This document shows, piece by piece, positions 9,729 to 19,208 of a stretch of DNA of 64,000 nt. This DNA comes from Virgibacillus necropolis. Its GTDB lineage: Bacteria > Bacillota > Bacilli > Bacillales > Amphibacillaceae. Location: positions 1,860,001-1,924,000 of the forward strand of contig NZ_CP022437.1 in NCBI RefSeq assembly GCF_002224365.1, read 5' to 3'. Made by a program: the position numbers and the translations under genes. The notes under the pieces were generated by a model. That model was not told where the DNA came from and did no database searches. It saw nothing but the letters and a program-made list of their open reading frames with translations. Numbering within the stretch: the stretch's first letter is position 1; each line of letters opens with the position of its first letter.

Positions 9729-10658
9729 ATGCGTAAAATTATCGTTGGAACAAGGAAAAGTAATCTTGCATTAACACAAACCAATTGGGTTATTAACGAA
9801 TTGAAGAAAGCCGGCGTTCCCTACGAATTTGAAACAAAAAAGATAGTGACAAAAGGGGACAAGATCCTTGATGTAACGTTATCAAAGGTTGGGGGTAAAG
9901 GGCTGTTTGTAAAAGAAATTGAACAAGCTATGTATGATAAAGAGATTGATTTTGCCGTGCATAGTATGAAAGACATGCCTTCTGAAATGCCTGAAGGACT
10001 GTCAATTGCGTGTATTCCAGAACGCGCTGATCACCGTGATGCCTATATTGCAAAAAATCACGTAAAATTAAATAATTTACCTGAAGGTGCAATTGTTGGA
10101 ACTAGTAGCTTAAGACGTGCTGCTCAAGTTTTAGCACAACGTCCAGATGTAACTATCAAATCAGTGCGTGGCAATATAGAAACACGTTTACGCAAGCTTC
10201 AAGAAGAAGATTATGATGCTATTATTTTAGCAGTTGCCGGAATGCAGCGTGTTGGTTGGAATGAAGCTATCATTACTGACTACTTGGATCCTGAGGTATG
10301 TCTACCTGCTGTCGGGCAAGGTGCACTTGCTATAGAATGTCGTACGGATGACGATGAAGTAAAAGAAATGCTTGCAAAAATAAATAATGGTTATACAACT
10401 AGAACAGTTACTGCAGAACGAACATTTCTTAAGCTTTTAGAGGGTAGCTGTCAAGTACCAATTGCCGGATATGCTTATTTAGAAAAAGATGAGGTTATTT
10501 TGACCGCGCTCGTTTCAAGTGCAGATGGAACAGTTATATTAAAAGAAACAATTAGAGGGAACGACCCTATTGCAGTTGGAAAAGAAGCTTCGTCCAATTT
10601 AATTGCTCGCGGTGCAAAAGATATTGTGGATGAAGTGAAAGAGGAGCTAAATGAGTAA
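9729..10658 (+). CDS. hemC: porphobilinogen deaminase (hydroxymethylbilane synthase)
   Basis: It polymerises four porphobilinogens into hydroxymethylbilane. The 309-aa protein starts with [14 protein letters not shown] and has the [12 protein letters not shown] and HSMKDMPSE motifs (active-site region), the [10 protein letters not shown] basic cluster that binds substrate carboxylates, and the cofactor-binding cysteine in [15 protein letters not shown] ribosome site AAGGAGGAG precedes the ATG by 8 nt. Its stop codon overlaps the hemD start by one base (TAATG), so translation is coupled. Confidence 0.97.
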   Translation: MRKIIVGTRKSNLALTQTNWVINELKKAGVPYEFETKKIVTKGDKILDVTLSKVGGKGLFVKEIEQAMYDKEIDFAVHSMKDMPSEMPEGLSIACIPERADHRDAYIAKNHVKLNNLPEGAIVGTSSLRRAAQVLAQRPDVTIKSVRGNIETRLRKLQEEDYDAIILAVAGMQRVGWNEAIITDYLDPEVCLPAVGQGALAIECRTDDDEVKEMLAKINNGYTTRTVTAERTFLKLLEGSCQVPIAGYAYLEKDEVILTALVSSADGTVILKETIRGNDPIAVGKEASSNLIARGAKDIVDEVKEELNE

Positions 10659-11440
10659 TGTTACAGCCATTACAAGGAAAAGAGATTTTGATTACAAGAG
10701 AAAAAAGTCAATCACAATCTTTTGCTGATTTAGTTAAAGACTTAGGTGGTATTCCTATCAAAATACCACTATTAAAAATCACGTGTAAACCTTACATGGA
10801 GGAATCCTATTTACTTGACCAGGTAACAAATTACCAATGGATTTTCTTTACAAGTGCAAATGGTATTCACTGTTTTTTTAAATGGTTAAAAGAGTACGAA
10901 ATTTCCTTTAGCGAGCTTGATTCCGTTCAATTTGCCGTAGTTGGTCATAAGACAGGAGAAATTTTACTTGAATATGGCATAACCGCTACTTTTTTTCCGT
11001 CTATATACAATGCAGAAGTTATGGCGGCTGAATTTTTACAACAAGTTACAATTAATGGACAACTTTTAATCGTTAAAGGGAATAAGTCTCGCACGGTTCT
11101 ACAAGAAGCATTTACAAAAAATAACGTTGCCTTTGATGAAATTACAATTTATGAAACAAGGAGTAATAGTGGTAATCAAAGCCTATTAAACAACTATTTA
11201 AATAAAGATTATCCAGATTTTATTACGTTTACGAGCCCCTCATCTGTGGAAGCATTTATTGAAATGGTTGATAAAGATAAACACTTAACGTATATACAAA
11301 AAACACCTTGTGTGTGCATCGGATCAACAACTGAAACATGTGCCAATAAATTGGGGTTTACTCAAACAATGATACCGGAACAATATACAACCAGGGGCAT
11401 GGTAGAAAGAATTGCCCATTACATAAAAGAGAGAGGATAG
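10658..11440 (+). CDS. hemD: uroporphyrinogen-III synthase
   Basis: It closes hydroxymethylbilane with inversion of ring D to give uroporphyrinogen III. Sequence conservation in this family is low. The 260-aa length, the opening LQGKEILITREKSQSQSFADLV, the WIFFTSANGI motif and the FTSPSSVEAF motif in the second half match the two-lobed HemD fold. It starts within the hemC stop and is followed six bases later by hemB. Position plus motifs make the call secure. Confidence 0.94.
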   Translation: MLQPLQGKEILITREKSQSQSFADLVKDLGGIPIKIPLLKITCKPYMEESYLLDQVTNYQWIFFTSANGIHCFFKWLKEYEISFSELDSVQFAVVGHKTGEILLEYGITATFFPSIYNAEVMAAEFLQQVTINGQLLIVKGNKSRTVLQEAFTKNNVAFDEITIYETRSNSGNQSLLNNYLNKDYPDFITFTSPSSVEAFIEMVDKDKHLTYIQKTPCVCIGSTTETCANKLGFTQTMIPEQYTTRGMVERIAHYIKERG

Positions 11441-11446
11441 ATAACA

Positions 11447-12427
11447 ATGACTAGTAATTTAAACTTTAAACGTCATCGTCGCTTACGGACTTCATCCAGC
11501 ATGCGGTCAATCGTTCGAGAAAATCATCTACGAAAAGAGGATTTAATATATCCTTTCTTTGTCATTGAGGGGGAAGGTATTCGTAATGAGGTTTCTTCTA
11601 TGCCTGGTGTGTCTCAACTTTCACTAGATAATATTGTTGACGAAATGAAGGAAGTTCATATGTTGGGAATCCCTTCTGTTATAGTATTTGGTGTGCCTGA
11701 TGCAAAAGATGAAGTGGGTACTGGTGCATACGTTAATGATGGCATTGTGCAACAGGCAATCCGTCTTATTAAGGAAGAGGTACCAGAATTACTCGTTATA
11801 GCTGATACATGCTTATGTGAGTTTACATCTCATGGCCATTGTGGTGTCATTCATGACGGTGATGTTGACAATGATGAATCCCTTGAATTATTGGCTAAAA
11901 CGGCTGTATCACAAGTGGAAGCAGGCGCTGACATTATTGCACCATCTAATATGATGGATGGTTTTGTCATCGCGATTCGTACTGCATTAGATGAAGCCGG
12001 CTTCACGTCTATACCTATCATGTCGTATGCAGTTAAGTATTCTTCAGCATTTTATGGTCCATTTCGAGAAGCAGCAGATAGCACACCACAATTCGGTGAT
12101 CGGAAATCCTATCAAATGGATCCAGCAAATCGTCTAGAAGCGATCCGTGAAGCTGAATCAGATATAGAAGAGGGTGCAGACTTTCTTATTGTGAAACCAG
12201 CTTTGTCTTATCTAGACATCGTTCGAGATATCAAGGATAACTTTAATGCACCAGTCGTTGCTTACAATGTAAGTGGTGAGTATGCGATGGTAAAAGCGGC
12301 AGCAATGAACGGATGGATTGATGAAAAATCGTTGGTAATGGAAAAACTTACATCAATGAAACGTGCAGGAGCAGATTTAATCATAACGTATTTTGCAAAA
12401 GATGTTGCAAGATGGTTAAGTGAATAA
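11447..12427 (+). CDS. hemB: delta-aminolevulinic acid dehydratase (porphobilinogen synthase)
   Basis: It condenses two 5-aminolevulinates to porphobilinogen in the cytosol. The 326-aa protein has a cysteine-rich zinc site [14 protein letters not shown], so this is the zinc-dependent type. The two Schiff-base lysines are in [16 protein letters not shown] and [12 protein letters not shown], and APSNMMDG is also conserved. The number order hemC-hemD-hemB differs from the biochemical order but is the standard operon order in Bacillaceae. A good GAGAGGAT ribosome site precedes the ATG. Confidence 0.97.
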   Translation: MTSNLNFKRHRRLRTSSSMRSIVRENHLRKEDLIYPFFVIEGEGIRNEVSSMPGVSQLSLDNIVDEMKEVHMLGIPSVIVFGVPDAKDEVGTGAYVNDGIVQQAIRLIKEEVPELLVIADTCLCEFTSHGHCGVIHDGDVDNDESLELLAKTAVSQVEAGADIIAPSNMMDGFVIAIRTALDEAGFTSIPIMSYAVKYSSAFYGPFREAADSTPQFGDRKSYQMDPANRLEAIREAESDIEEGADFLIVKPALSYLDIVRDIKDNFNAPVVAYNVSGEYAMVKAAAMNGWIDEKSLVMEKLTSMKRAGADLIITYFAKDVARWLSE

Positions 12428-12461
12428 GTAGTATCAAATTATATTAATGAGGTGAATACGT

Positions 12462-13751
12462 ATGAAACAATTTGACAAATCACATGATGCCTATAAAGAG
12501 GCGGTAGATTTAATGCCAGGTGGTGTTAACTCACCTGTTCGTGCTTTCAAGTCTGTTGGAATGTCGCCTATTTTCATGGAGTCTGGTAAAGGGTCCAAAA
12601 TTAATGATATTGATGGTAATGAATATATTGACTACGTTTTGAGTTGGGGTCCTTTAATTCACGGTCATGCAGATGATCGTGTTATTGAAAAACTTAAGGA
12701 AACAGCAGGAAAAGGTACTAGCTTCGGTGCACCGACATTAATTGAGAATAAACTAGCTCAGCTTGTAATTGATCGTGTACCATCAATCGAAATGGTACGT
12801 ATGGTTAATTCTGGTACAGAAGCAACGATGAGTGCATTACGAGTTGCAAGAGGATATACAGGTCGTGACAAGATTTTAAAATTTGAAGGAAACTATCATG
12901 GACATGGTGATTCATTGTTAATCAAGGCAGGATCAGGAGTAGCAACGTTAGGTTTACCAGATAGTCCAGGTGTACCTGCATCGATTGCTGAAAATACCAT
13001 TACAGTCCCGTACAATGACATAGAAAGCTTACGTCTTGCATTTGCTAACTTTGGAAGTGAAATAGCTGCTGTTATTGTTGAACCTGTTTCAGGAAATATG
13101 GGAGTTGTTCCTCCAAAAGATGACTTTTTACAAGAACTGCGCAAGATCACAGATGATCACGGAACTGTCCTTATCTTTGATGAAGTAATGACAGGATTTC
13201 GTGTAGATTATGATTGTGCACAAGGATTCTTTGGTGTGACACCTGATTTAACCTGTCTGGGTAAAGTAATAGGTGGTGGACTTCCAGTTGGGGCGTATGG
13301 TGGAAAGCGAGAAATCATGGAAAAGGTTGCTCCTGCTGGTCCGATCTATCAAGCTGGAACGTTGTCTGGTAACCCACTTGCAATGATAGCTGGATATGAA
13401 ACATTGAAAGCATTAACAAAAGAATCCTATGCAGAATTGAATGAAAAAGTTGATACATTGGTAGCAGGCTTCAAACAGGCTGCTATTGATTTTGAAATTC
13501 CGTTATATATAAACCGTGCTGGTTCAATGGTGGGCGTATTTTTCACAAACGAACCTGTAGATAATTTCGAGAGTGCAAAGCAGTCTAATTTGGATTACTT
13601 CGCGCAGTATTACCGGGCCATGATTGAAGAAGGTGTCTTTCTTCCGCCATCCCAATTTGAAGGACTGTTCCTTTCAACAGCTCATACAAATGAAGATATA
13701 GAAAATACAATTAAAGCAATAAGAAATGCCTTTTCTGCATTAAATAAATAG
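12462..13751 (+). CDS. hemL: glutamate-1-semialdehyde 2,1-aminomutase
   Basis: A PLP enzyme of aminotransferase class III that converts the HemA product into 5-aminolevulinate. The 429-aa protein shows the opening [17 protein letters not shown], the [19 protein letters not shown] block, [10 protein letters not shown] with the aspartate that contacts the PLP ring, the PLP lysine in [17 protein letters not shown], and the [10 protein letters not shown] motif. It is the last gene of the hem operon and is closed by a strong terminator. The call is secure. Confidence 0.98.
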   Translation: MKQFDKSHDAYKEAVDLMPGGVNSPVRAFKSVGMSPIFMESGKGSKINDIDGNEYIDYVLSWGPLIHGHADDRVIEKLKETAGKGTSFGAPTLIENKLAQLVIDRVPSIEMVRMVNSGTEATMSALRVARGYTGRDKILKFEGNYHGHGDSLLIKAGSGVATLGLPDSPGVPASIAENTITVPYNDIESLRLAFANFGSEIAAVIVEPVSGNMGVVPPKDDFLQELRKITDDHGTVLIFDEVMTGFRVDYDCAQGFFGVTPDLTCLGKVIGGGLPVGAYGGKREIMEKVAPAGPIYQAGTLSGNPLAMIAGYETLKALTKESYAELNEKVDTLVAGFKQAAIDFEIPLYINRAGSMVGVFFTNEPVDNFESAKQSNLDYFAQYYRAMIEEGVFLPPSQFEGLFLSTAHTNEDIENTIKAIRNAFSALNK

Positions 13752-13759
13752 TAATACTA

Positions 13760-13795
13760 AACGTGCTATCGATACAATCGATAGCATGTTTTTTT
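13760..13795 (+). terminator. rho-independent terminator of the hem operon
   Basis: CGTGCTATCGAT and ATCGATAGCATG pair around ACA, followed by T7. The stem is 12 bp with one G-U pair. Confidence 0.92.
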
Positions 13796-13830
13796 AACTT
13801 GTTTTTCTTATACCGGCGTTTTCTTAAAAC

Positions 13831-13856
13831 TTTTATACTTTCCTTACGTGTAAAAA
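13831..13856 (-). repeat. short interspersed repeat, inverse copy
   Basis: The reverse complement contains TTTACACGTAAGGAAAGTAT followed by AAAAG, matching 901-920 upstream of lon base for base over 20 nt, with similar flanks. It lies between the hemL terminator and spoVID. Confidence 0.7.
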
Positions 13857-13934
13857 ATCATATATTCTCAATTTGTCTCATATAGTGATATAAAACATAT
13901 GATTATTTTTAAGTGTGAGGAAGGAGGAAGGAAT

Positions 13935-14942
13935 TTGTCACAAGAAAAAGCGATGTTTAGTTTTGAGTTGAATGAATCCTTATATTTTGAACGAGGACAG
14001 GGGGTTGCTGAAATTCTTGGTATATCCCTTGAGCCCGAAATATCCATTCAACCATTTAATGATTATATTTCCATTAGAGGTGTTATTGAGTTAAATGGGG
14101 AATATCAGAGGGTAGGTGAAGGCGAAACAAGAGAAGATAATTTCTATGACTTGGATGATTATTCTACTCGGCGTTACGTAGAACAGGTAGTTGAGGCTGA
14201 ACGTGGAGAAGCATCTTTTTCTCACCGTTTTCCTGTAGAGATTTCAGTCCCTACTTATCGTGTAAATGATATGAATGATGTTACAGTATCTATTGATTTC
14301 TTTGATTATGAAATACCTGATCAAAATCAACTTAGATTAACATCGATAATTGCTATACAAGGTATAAATGATGTAGTCGAATCAACAGATGAAGTGGAAG
14401 TTGAAGATAGGTTGGAGGAGGAAGAAGGAGTGGAGGAAGAAATTGTTACTCCAGATGTGGTTGCCTCCCCCGAGGAAGTTATTTTTCCCGAAAAAGAAAA
14501 TACGTTTCGTTTTGATATAAAGCAACAAGTTGAAGAGGATATAAAACAAGAAGAACAAGAAGAACAAGATCAACAACAACAAGTAGAGCGCCAACAAACA
14601 TATTTTCGTGAACCGTACTATCCAGCAGATGAATCTGAGGATGAAATAGTGGTGGAGGATGAGCCGAATCAATCCCCTACATCTTCTGTTAAATCATCAG
14701 AGGATAAAAAAGTAGAACAACCTAGTGGGGAAAAAATAGATTATCTTTCTGATATGTTTAGACAAGACGAGGAAAACTACTCAAAGGTGAGACTATGTAT
14801 TGTGCAGGACAATGACACGATTGACACAATTGCACAAAGGTATAAAATAAATCCGCTTAATATTTATAAACAAAATAATTTAGAAGATGAAACGATAAGT
14901 GAAGGACAGTTACTATATATTCCCTTAAATCAAAGCAAGTAA
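13935..14942 (+). CDS. spoVID: stage VI sporulation protein D (spore coat morphogenesis), LysM-containing
   Basis: SpoVID is needed for the coat to encase the forespore; it interacts with SpoIVA, SafA and CotE in B. subtilis. The N-terminal SpoVID domain is recognisable (FSFELNESLYFERGQGVAEILGISLEPEISIQ, then NDYISIRGVIELNGEY). A long acidic, glutamine-rich low-complexity middle follows (about residues 150-270), and a C-terminal LysM motif (DNDTIDTIAQRYKINPLNIYKQNN). The start is taken as TTG at 13935, 8 nt after GGAGG; an ATG 12 codons upstream has no ribosome site. At 335 aa it is much shorter than the B. subtilis protein (about 575 aa) because the middle is reduced. Its position after hemL supports the call. 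Confidence 0.93.
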   Translation: MSQEKAMFSFELNESLYFERGQGVAEILGISLEPEISIQPFNDYISIRGVIELNGEYQRVGEGETREDNFYDLDDYSTRRYVEQVVEAERGEASFSHRFPVEISVPTYRVNDMNDVTVSIDFFDYEIPDQNQLRLTSIIAIQGINDVVESTDEVEVEDRLEEEEGVEEEIVTPDVVASPEEVIFPEKENTFRFDIKQQVEEDIKQEEQEEQDQQQQVERQQTYFREPYYPADESEDEIVVEDEPNQSPTSSVKSSEDKKVEQPSGEKIDYLSDMFRQDEENYSKVRLCIVQDNDTIDTIAQRYKINPLNIYKQNNLEDETISEGQLLYIPLNQSK

Positions 14943-14977
14943 AAAAAGCAGGTTAGACAAACAATAAATCACCTATT

Positions 14978-14999
14978 CCCCTTGTTTTGTAACAAGGGG
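14978..14999 (+). promoter_or_regulatory. perfect hairpin covering a possible ribosome-binding site
   Basis: CCCCTTGTT and AACAAGGGG pair perfectly around TTGT. The 3' arm contains AAGGGG, a possible Shine-Dalgarno site for the following gene, so the hairpin could mask it. No U-run follows. Confidence 0.55.
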
Positions 15000-15011
15000 C
15001 TGAGTGGTTTT

Positions 15012-15767
15012 ATGAATGTGGGGAGTTCTATGGATAATTATGAGAATATAAATACATATGGAGAACAGTTGACGTTACCTGATGTCTTTCAAAAAGTCGG
15101 GTATGCCCATAATAGTACATTACAAACTATTTCAATCAATAAAGAAAAAGTACAAAAAGATTTCAAGCAATATCATGAGAAAAGTATCCAATTCCGAGAG
15201 CACTTTGATCACTATATCGATGAATTTGAACAAAAAAGATACATGTCTCCTGTTGAATTATTAGTGTGTACACATTATCGTGACATTGATTATCTATTCA
15301 ATGAGCTGATTGAACGTATTGGACAATTTAATGATGAACTTTCACAGGTTAACGAGTGGAAATACTGTCGGTGTTATGGGCACAAAAATATTAAACATTT
15401 GCTAGTGAAAAGACATTTATATCAAAACAGCCATGAACAATTTTTTCATGGCAATGCTGTAATAGATGTGATGTCGATGATTAAGTATCATGCAATGTTT
15501 TTTGAATGGCAAGATACAGAACTAACAGAGTATTTCTCTTTCTATTTGAAAGCGAATCAGCTAGAACAAGTTGAAATGTACTTGCTTGGGATATATTTGT
15601 TAGACCCTACTGACTATTTTGAAGCAGTAGAGGATTATGCAACTAAAACTAACAAGAAATCTATGATGGAGCACATTATCATACTTAAGCGAACACACCG
15701 CTTCCTGCTTCAAATGTTGAGTTGGACGAAAAAAAGTTTAGTTATAGAAAAGGATGATACGGATTAA
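15012..15767 (+). CDS. YsxE-like spore coat-associated protein, N-terminally shortened
   Basis: A 251-aa protein of uncertain function. The stretch RYMSPVELLVCTHYRDIDYLF and the C-terminal LLGIYLLDPTDYFEAVEDYATK...RTHRFLLQMLSW resemble, from memory, the second half of B. subtilis YsxE, a CotS-family (kinase-fold) coat protein encoded after spoVID. The N-terminal nucleotide-binding lobe expected of that family (about 330 aa in total) is not visible here, and I see no HGD/D-F-D catalytic motif. It may be a decayed or minimal coat protein. The start is uncertain: ATG at 15012, GTG at 15018 or ATG at 15030 (GGGAG 4 nt upstream). Confidence 0.6.
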   Translation: MNVGSSMDNYENINTYGEQLTLPDVFQKVGYAHNSTLQTISINKEKVQKDFKQYHEKSIQFREHFDHYIDEFEQKRYMSPVELLVCTHYRDIDYLFNELIERIGQFNDELSQVNEWKYCRCYGHKNIKHLLVKRHLYQNSHEQFFHGNAVIDVMSMIKYHAMFFEWQDTELTEYFSFYLKANQLEQVEMYLLGIYLLDPTDYFEAVEDYATKTNKKSMMEHIIILKRTHRFLLQMLSWTKKSLVIEKDDTD

Positions 15768-15952
15768 ATCCATTCTAGATAAAAAGCAATAAAAATACCG
15801 ATTATTATACCTAACAAGAACACATCAAACGTCGTTGGAAAAAATAATGTCCGCATGAGCTGGAAGATGAGAATTGGCAACGTGACTTTTTCTATAACAA
15901 AAATACAGTGTCTTGCCCAAGGTGGAATTTTGTACCGGTAATATCGTGCCAC
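15764..15952 (-). CDS. 62-aa small membrane protein, function unknown
   Basis: This is a short reverse-strand gene convergent with, and overlapping by 4 nt, the YsxE-like gene. The protein has a basic, aromatic head (MARYYRYKIPPWARH) and two hydrophobic segments (about residues 17-36 and 40-60). I took GTG at 15952 as the start because GAAGGG lies about 10 nt before it; an in-frame ATG six codons upstream overlaps that site. The gene's 5' end lies 26 bp from a MITE-like element. I do not recognise the family; the compositional coherence and ribosome site argue for a real gene. Confidence 0.55.
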   Translation of the reverse strand: MARYYRYKIPPWARHCIFVIEKVTLPILIFQLMRTLFFPTTFDVFLLGIIIGIFIAFYLEWI

Positions 15953-15977
15953 ATGTATCACGCCCTTCACATATATA

Positions 15978-16129
15978 GGATGTTCAAAAAGTCACCAAAT
16001 GATAAATGGCGAATCTCTTCGTTACTCGGTTTTTCCGGTCCTCACGTATTAAGGGCATACGTTCTGGTCCTCAAAACTCTCGTGCCTCGACCTTCTAATT
16101 TCTAATTCGGCGACTTTTTGAACACGCAC
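15978..16129 (+). mobile_element. MITE-like element, copy 2 (152 bp)
   Basis: Ends GGATGTTCAAAAAGTCACC and GGCGACTTTTTGAACACGCAC are inverted repeats. A perfect 7-bp direct repeat ATATATA flanks the element on both sides, the clearest target-site duplication of the family. It lacks the double-hairpin module present in copies 1, 3 and 6. Confidence 0.9.
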
Positions 16130-16196
16130 ATATATAATTATTTTTATTATAATATGTTTAAGGATAGTGTTTTTGTGCAAGATATGTTAATAATAC

Positions 16197-16225
16197 TTGA
16201 TTTTGTAGGAATAAATAGGTAATAT
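16197..16225 (+). promoter_or_regulatory. promoter for the valS T-box transcript
   Basis: TTGATT, 17 nt, TAATAT: a good housekeeping promoter. The predicted start near 16232 is just upstream of the T-box stem I. Confidence 0.7.
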
Positions 16226-16249
16226 AGATAAACAAACAGTATATAAAAA

Positions 16250-16490
16250 TGCTATGAATGGGAAGAGTACAGGATAATACTTTAAGAGAGGGAAATAGAA
16301 GCTGAGAATTTCCTAGGTCCATTAACCTGGAATGTCGCCCATGATGCTACTTCTTTGAAAACAGTAGAAGAAGTCGGATGAAATTCGTTAAAAGTGATGA
16401 GTGTGCGAGCTTTTTTGCGCTTGCAAACAAAGGTGGTACCACGGAAGCAGTCTTTTCGTCCTTTATAGGATGAGAGGATTTTTTTATTGC
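16250..16490 (+). ncRNA. T-box riboswitch (tRNA-Val sensing) upstream of valS
   Basis: The leader begins with the typical GGGAAGAGTA and AGAGAGGGA segments of stem I. The specifier loop reads GAAT-GTC-G, giving a GUC valine codon at 16334-16336. The T-box sequence AAAGGTGGTACCACGG (16429-16444) has bulge UGGU, complementary to an ACCA tRNA end, consistent with a tRNA-Val discriminator A. A terminator (TTTTCGTCC/AGGATGAGAG then T7, 16453-16488) is the alternative fold. Uncharged tRNA-Val would stabilise the antiterminator and allow valS transcription. Confidence 0.95.
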
Positions 16491-16519
16491 AAAAAATCAA
16501 TACAAGGGAGGAACTAAAC

Positions 16520-19165
16520 ATGTCGGAAAAACCAAAAAGCACGCTGCCCTCAAAGTATGATCCGCAGACTGTTGAAAAGAACCGTTATCAATTTTGGTTA
16601 GACGGTAAATATTTTGAAGCAACTGCTGATCCAAAAAAGGAGCCTTTTACAATCGTAATACCTCCTCCAAATGTAACAGGAAAGTTACACTTAGGTCATG
16701 CATGGGACACTGCTATGCAAGATACCATATCAAGAATGAAGCGTATGCAAGGGTATGATGTTCTGTGGTTACCAGGGATGGACCATGCAGGTATTGCAAC
16801 ACAAGCTAAAGTAGAAGCAAAGCTGAAAGAACAAGGTCAGTCTCGTTATGATTTAGGGCGGGAGAAATTTGTTGATAAGGTATGGGAATGGAAAGAGGAA
16901 TATGCAAGCCATATTCGGAAACAATGGGAGAAATTAGGGCTAGGACTTGATTATTCCCGTGAGCGCTTTACCATGGACGTGGGATTATCAGAAGCTGTAC
17001 GTGAAGTTTTCGTTAAGCTGTATAACAAGGGCTTAATTTATCGTGGTGAATATATTATTAACTGGGATCCGAAAACTAAAACAGCACTTTCAGATATAGA
17101 AGTTATTCATAAGGAAATTCAAGGTCATTTTTATCACTTGAGATATCCAATTAAAGATAGTGAAGAGTCTATTGAAATAGCTACAACTCGTCCGGAAACA
17201 ATGCTTGGTGACACTGCGGTAGCGGTACATCCTAAAGATGATCGTTACAAACATTTAGTAGGTAAAAAGGTTATTTTGCCAATTGTTGGTCGTGAAATAG
17301 AAATAGTTGCCGATGATTATGTGGACATGGAATTTGGTTCAGGTGCAGTAAAAATCACACCTGCACATGATCCTAACGATTTTGAAATTGGCAATCGCCA
17401 CAAGCTCGAACGCGTTCTAGTTATGAATGAAGATGGTACGATGAACGAGAATGCAGGTAAATACAAAGGACTGGATCGTTTTGAATGTCGCATACAAATC
17501 GTAAATGATTTAAAAGAACTTGGTGTGCTTTTCGAGATAGAAGATCATACGCATACAGTTGGTCATTCTGAGCGTAGTAACGCTGTTGTTGAACCGTATT
17601 TATCTACACAGTGGTTTGTCAACATGCAGCCACTCGCAGATGCGTCTGTAGAAATGCAAAAAAATGATGGAAAAGTTAATTTCGTTCCTGATCGGTTTGA
17701 AAATACCTATCTACATTGGATGGATAATATTCGGGATTGGTGTATTTCAAGGCAGCTTTGGTGGGGACATCGAATTCCAGCATGGTACCATAAAGAAACA
17801 AATGAAATTTATGTTGGGAAAGAAGCACCAGCAGATAGTGAAAACTGGGAACAGGATAATGATGTACTAGATACATGGTTCTCATCTGCTTTATGGCCAT
17901 TTTCTACAATGGGTTGGCCGGATAAAGATGCAGAGGACTTTAAGCGTCATTTCCCAAATGACGTGCTTGTTACAGGATATGACATTATCTTCTTCTGGGT
18001 AGCCCGAATGATTTTTCAATCACTTGAATTTACTGGTGAACGTCCATTTAAAGATGTAGTGATGCATGGGTTAATTCGCGATGCGGAAGGTAGAAAAATG
18101 AGTAAGTCACTTGGTAATGGTGTTGATCCAATGGATGTAATCGACAAATATGGAGCAGATTCACTGCGCTACTTTTTATTAACAGGATCATCACCTGGGC
18201 AGGACCTCCGTTTTTATTGGGAAAAGGTAGAGTCTACCTGGAACTTTGCCAACAAAATATGGAATGCATCACGTTTTTGCCTGATGAACATGGAGAACTT
18301 TTCCTATGAAGACATTGATTTGTCGGGTGAAAAATCAATTGCAGACAAGTGGATTTTGACACGATTAAATGAAACCATTGAACAGGTTTCAAAAAACACA
18401 ACAAAATATGAATTTGGTGAAGCGGGTCGTTATTTATATAACTTCATTTGGGATGATTTTTGTGATTGGTATATCGAAATGGCCAAACTTCCATTGTATG
18501 GTGAAGACGCGCCTAAGAAAAAAACAACCCAATCTGTACTCGCTTATGTATTAGATAATATAATGCGTATGTTACACCCATTCATGCCATTTATCACAGA
18601 AGAAATTTGGCAAGAGTTACCACACCAAGGTGAATCTATTACTGTTGCAAAATGGCCTGAAGTTCGGAAGGATTTACATGACGAACAAGCAATGAAAGAA
18701 ATGGAACGCCTTGTTTCTATCATAAAATCAGTACGTAACATACGCGCTGAAGTAAATACACCAATGTCTAAACAAGTGAAGCTTCTTGTTCAGGCCGAAG
18801 ACGAAACAACAGTTAAGGAATTAGAATTCAATCGAACCTATATCGAACGATTTTGTAATACGAGTGAATTAGTGATTGCATCTAGTGTTGATGTTCCAGA
18901 AAAAGCAATGTCGGCAGTTGTTACTGGCCTAGAGTTATTTTTGCCACTGGAAGGCCTGATTGATATTGAAAAAGAACGTACGAGGTTAGAAAGTGAATTA
19001 GAAAAATGGGCTAAGGAAGTTGAAAGGGTACAAAAGAAGCTAGCAAATGAGGGCTTTGTTAAAAAAGCTCCAGAGGCAGTTGTAGCAGAAGAGAAACAAA
19101 AAGAACAGGACTATCTAGAAAAGCATACCAAAGTAAAAGCTCGCTTAATGGAATTAAATAATTAA
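16520..19165 (+). CDS. valS: valyl-tRNA synthetase
   Basis: A class Ia synthetase that charges tRNA-Val and edits misactivated threonine. The 881-aa protein has the HIGH motif as HLGH in [16 protein letters not shown], the CP1 editing domain ([17 protein letters not shown]), the KMSKS motif in [15 protein letters not shown], an anticodon-binding domain, and a C-terminal coiled coil of about 60 residues ([25 protein letters not shown]). I placed the start at the ATG at 16520, preceded by AAGGGAGG at 8 nt. Expression is controlled by the T-box just upstream. Confidence 0.98.
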   Translation: MSEKPKSTLPSKYDPQTVEKNRYQFWLDGKYFEATADPKKEPFTIVIPPPNVTGKLHLGHAWDTAMQDTISRMKRMQGYDVLWLPGMDHAGIATQAKVEAKLKEQGQSRYDLGREKFVDKVWEWKEEYASHIRKQWEKLGLGLDYSRERFTMDVGLSEAVREVFVKLYNKGLIYRGEYIINWDPKTKTALSDIEVIHKEIQGHFYHLRYPIKDSEESIEIATTRPETMLGDTAVAVHPKDDRYKHLVGKKVILPIVGREIEIVADDYVDMEFGSGAVKITPAHDPNDFEIGNRHKLERVLVMNEDGTMNENAGKYKGLDRFECRIQIVNDLKELGVLFEIEDHTHTVGHSERSNAVVEPYLSTQWFVNMQPLADASVEMQKNDGKVNFVPDRFENTYLHWMDNIRDWCISRQLWWGHRIPAWYHKETNEIYVGKEAPADSENWEQDNDVLDTWFSSALWPFSTMGWPDKDAEDFKRHFPNDVLVTGYDIIFFWVARMIFQSLEFTGERPFKDVVMHGLIRDAEGRKMSKSLGNGVDPMDVIDKYGADSLRYFLLTGSSPGQDLRFYWEKVESTWNFANKIWNASRFCLMNMENFSYEDIDLSGEKSIADKWILTRLNETIEQVSKNTTKYEFGEAGRYLYNFIWDDFCDWYIEMAKLPLYGEDAPKKKTTQSVLAYVLDNIMRMLHPFMPFITEEIWQELPHQGESITVAKWPEVRKDLHDEQAMKEMERLVSIIKSVRNIRAEVNTPMSKQVKLLVQAEDETTVKELEFNRTYIERFCNTSELVIASSVDVPEKAMSAVVTGLELFLPLEGLIDIEKERTRLESELEKWAKEVERVQKKLANEGFVKKAPEAVVAEEKQKEQDYLEKHTKVKARLMELNN

Positions 19166-19166
19166 T

Positions 19167-19207
19167 AAAAACGGAATTTCATTTTAACGATGAAATTCCG
19201 TTTTTTT
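19167..19207. terminator. bidirectional terminator between valS and the ATP-grasp genes
   Basis: ACGGAATTTCAT and ATGAAATTCCGT pair around TTTAACG with A-runs and T-runs on both sides, so it ends valS on the plus strand and the convergent ATP-grasp operon on the minus strand. Confidence 0.92.
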
Positions 19208-19208
19208 C

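Noticed and set aside
13862-13903. Sigma-E promoter upstream of spoVID
   Set aside because: CATATAGT and CATATGAT resemble the -10 box, but the -35 spacing is wrong for both. The region is A/T-rich, so chance resemblance is likely.
14382-14672. Reverse-strand hydrophobic open frame opposite spoVID
   Set aside because: It is the antisense reading of the acidic/glutamine-rich segment; codon bias and the SpoVID domain support the forward strand.
15908-16105. Plus-strand open frame with MFKKSPNDKWRISSL, seen again at 30532-30717
   Set aside because: Both lie within copies of the MITE-like element and match only because the element repeats; one is interrupted by the inserted module and there is no ribosome site. 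I treat them as chance frames in a non-coding repeat.
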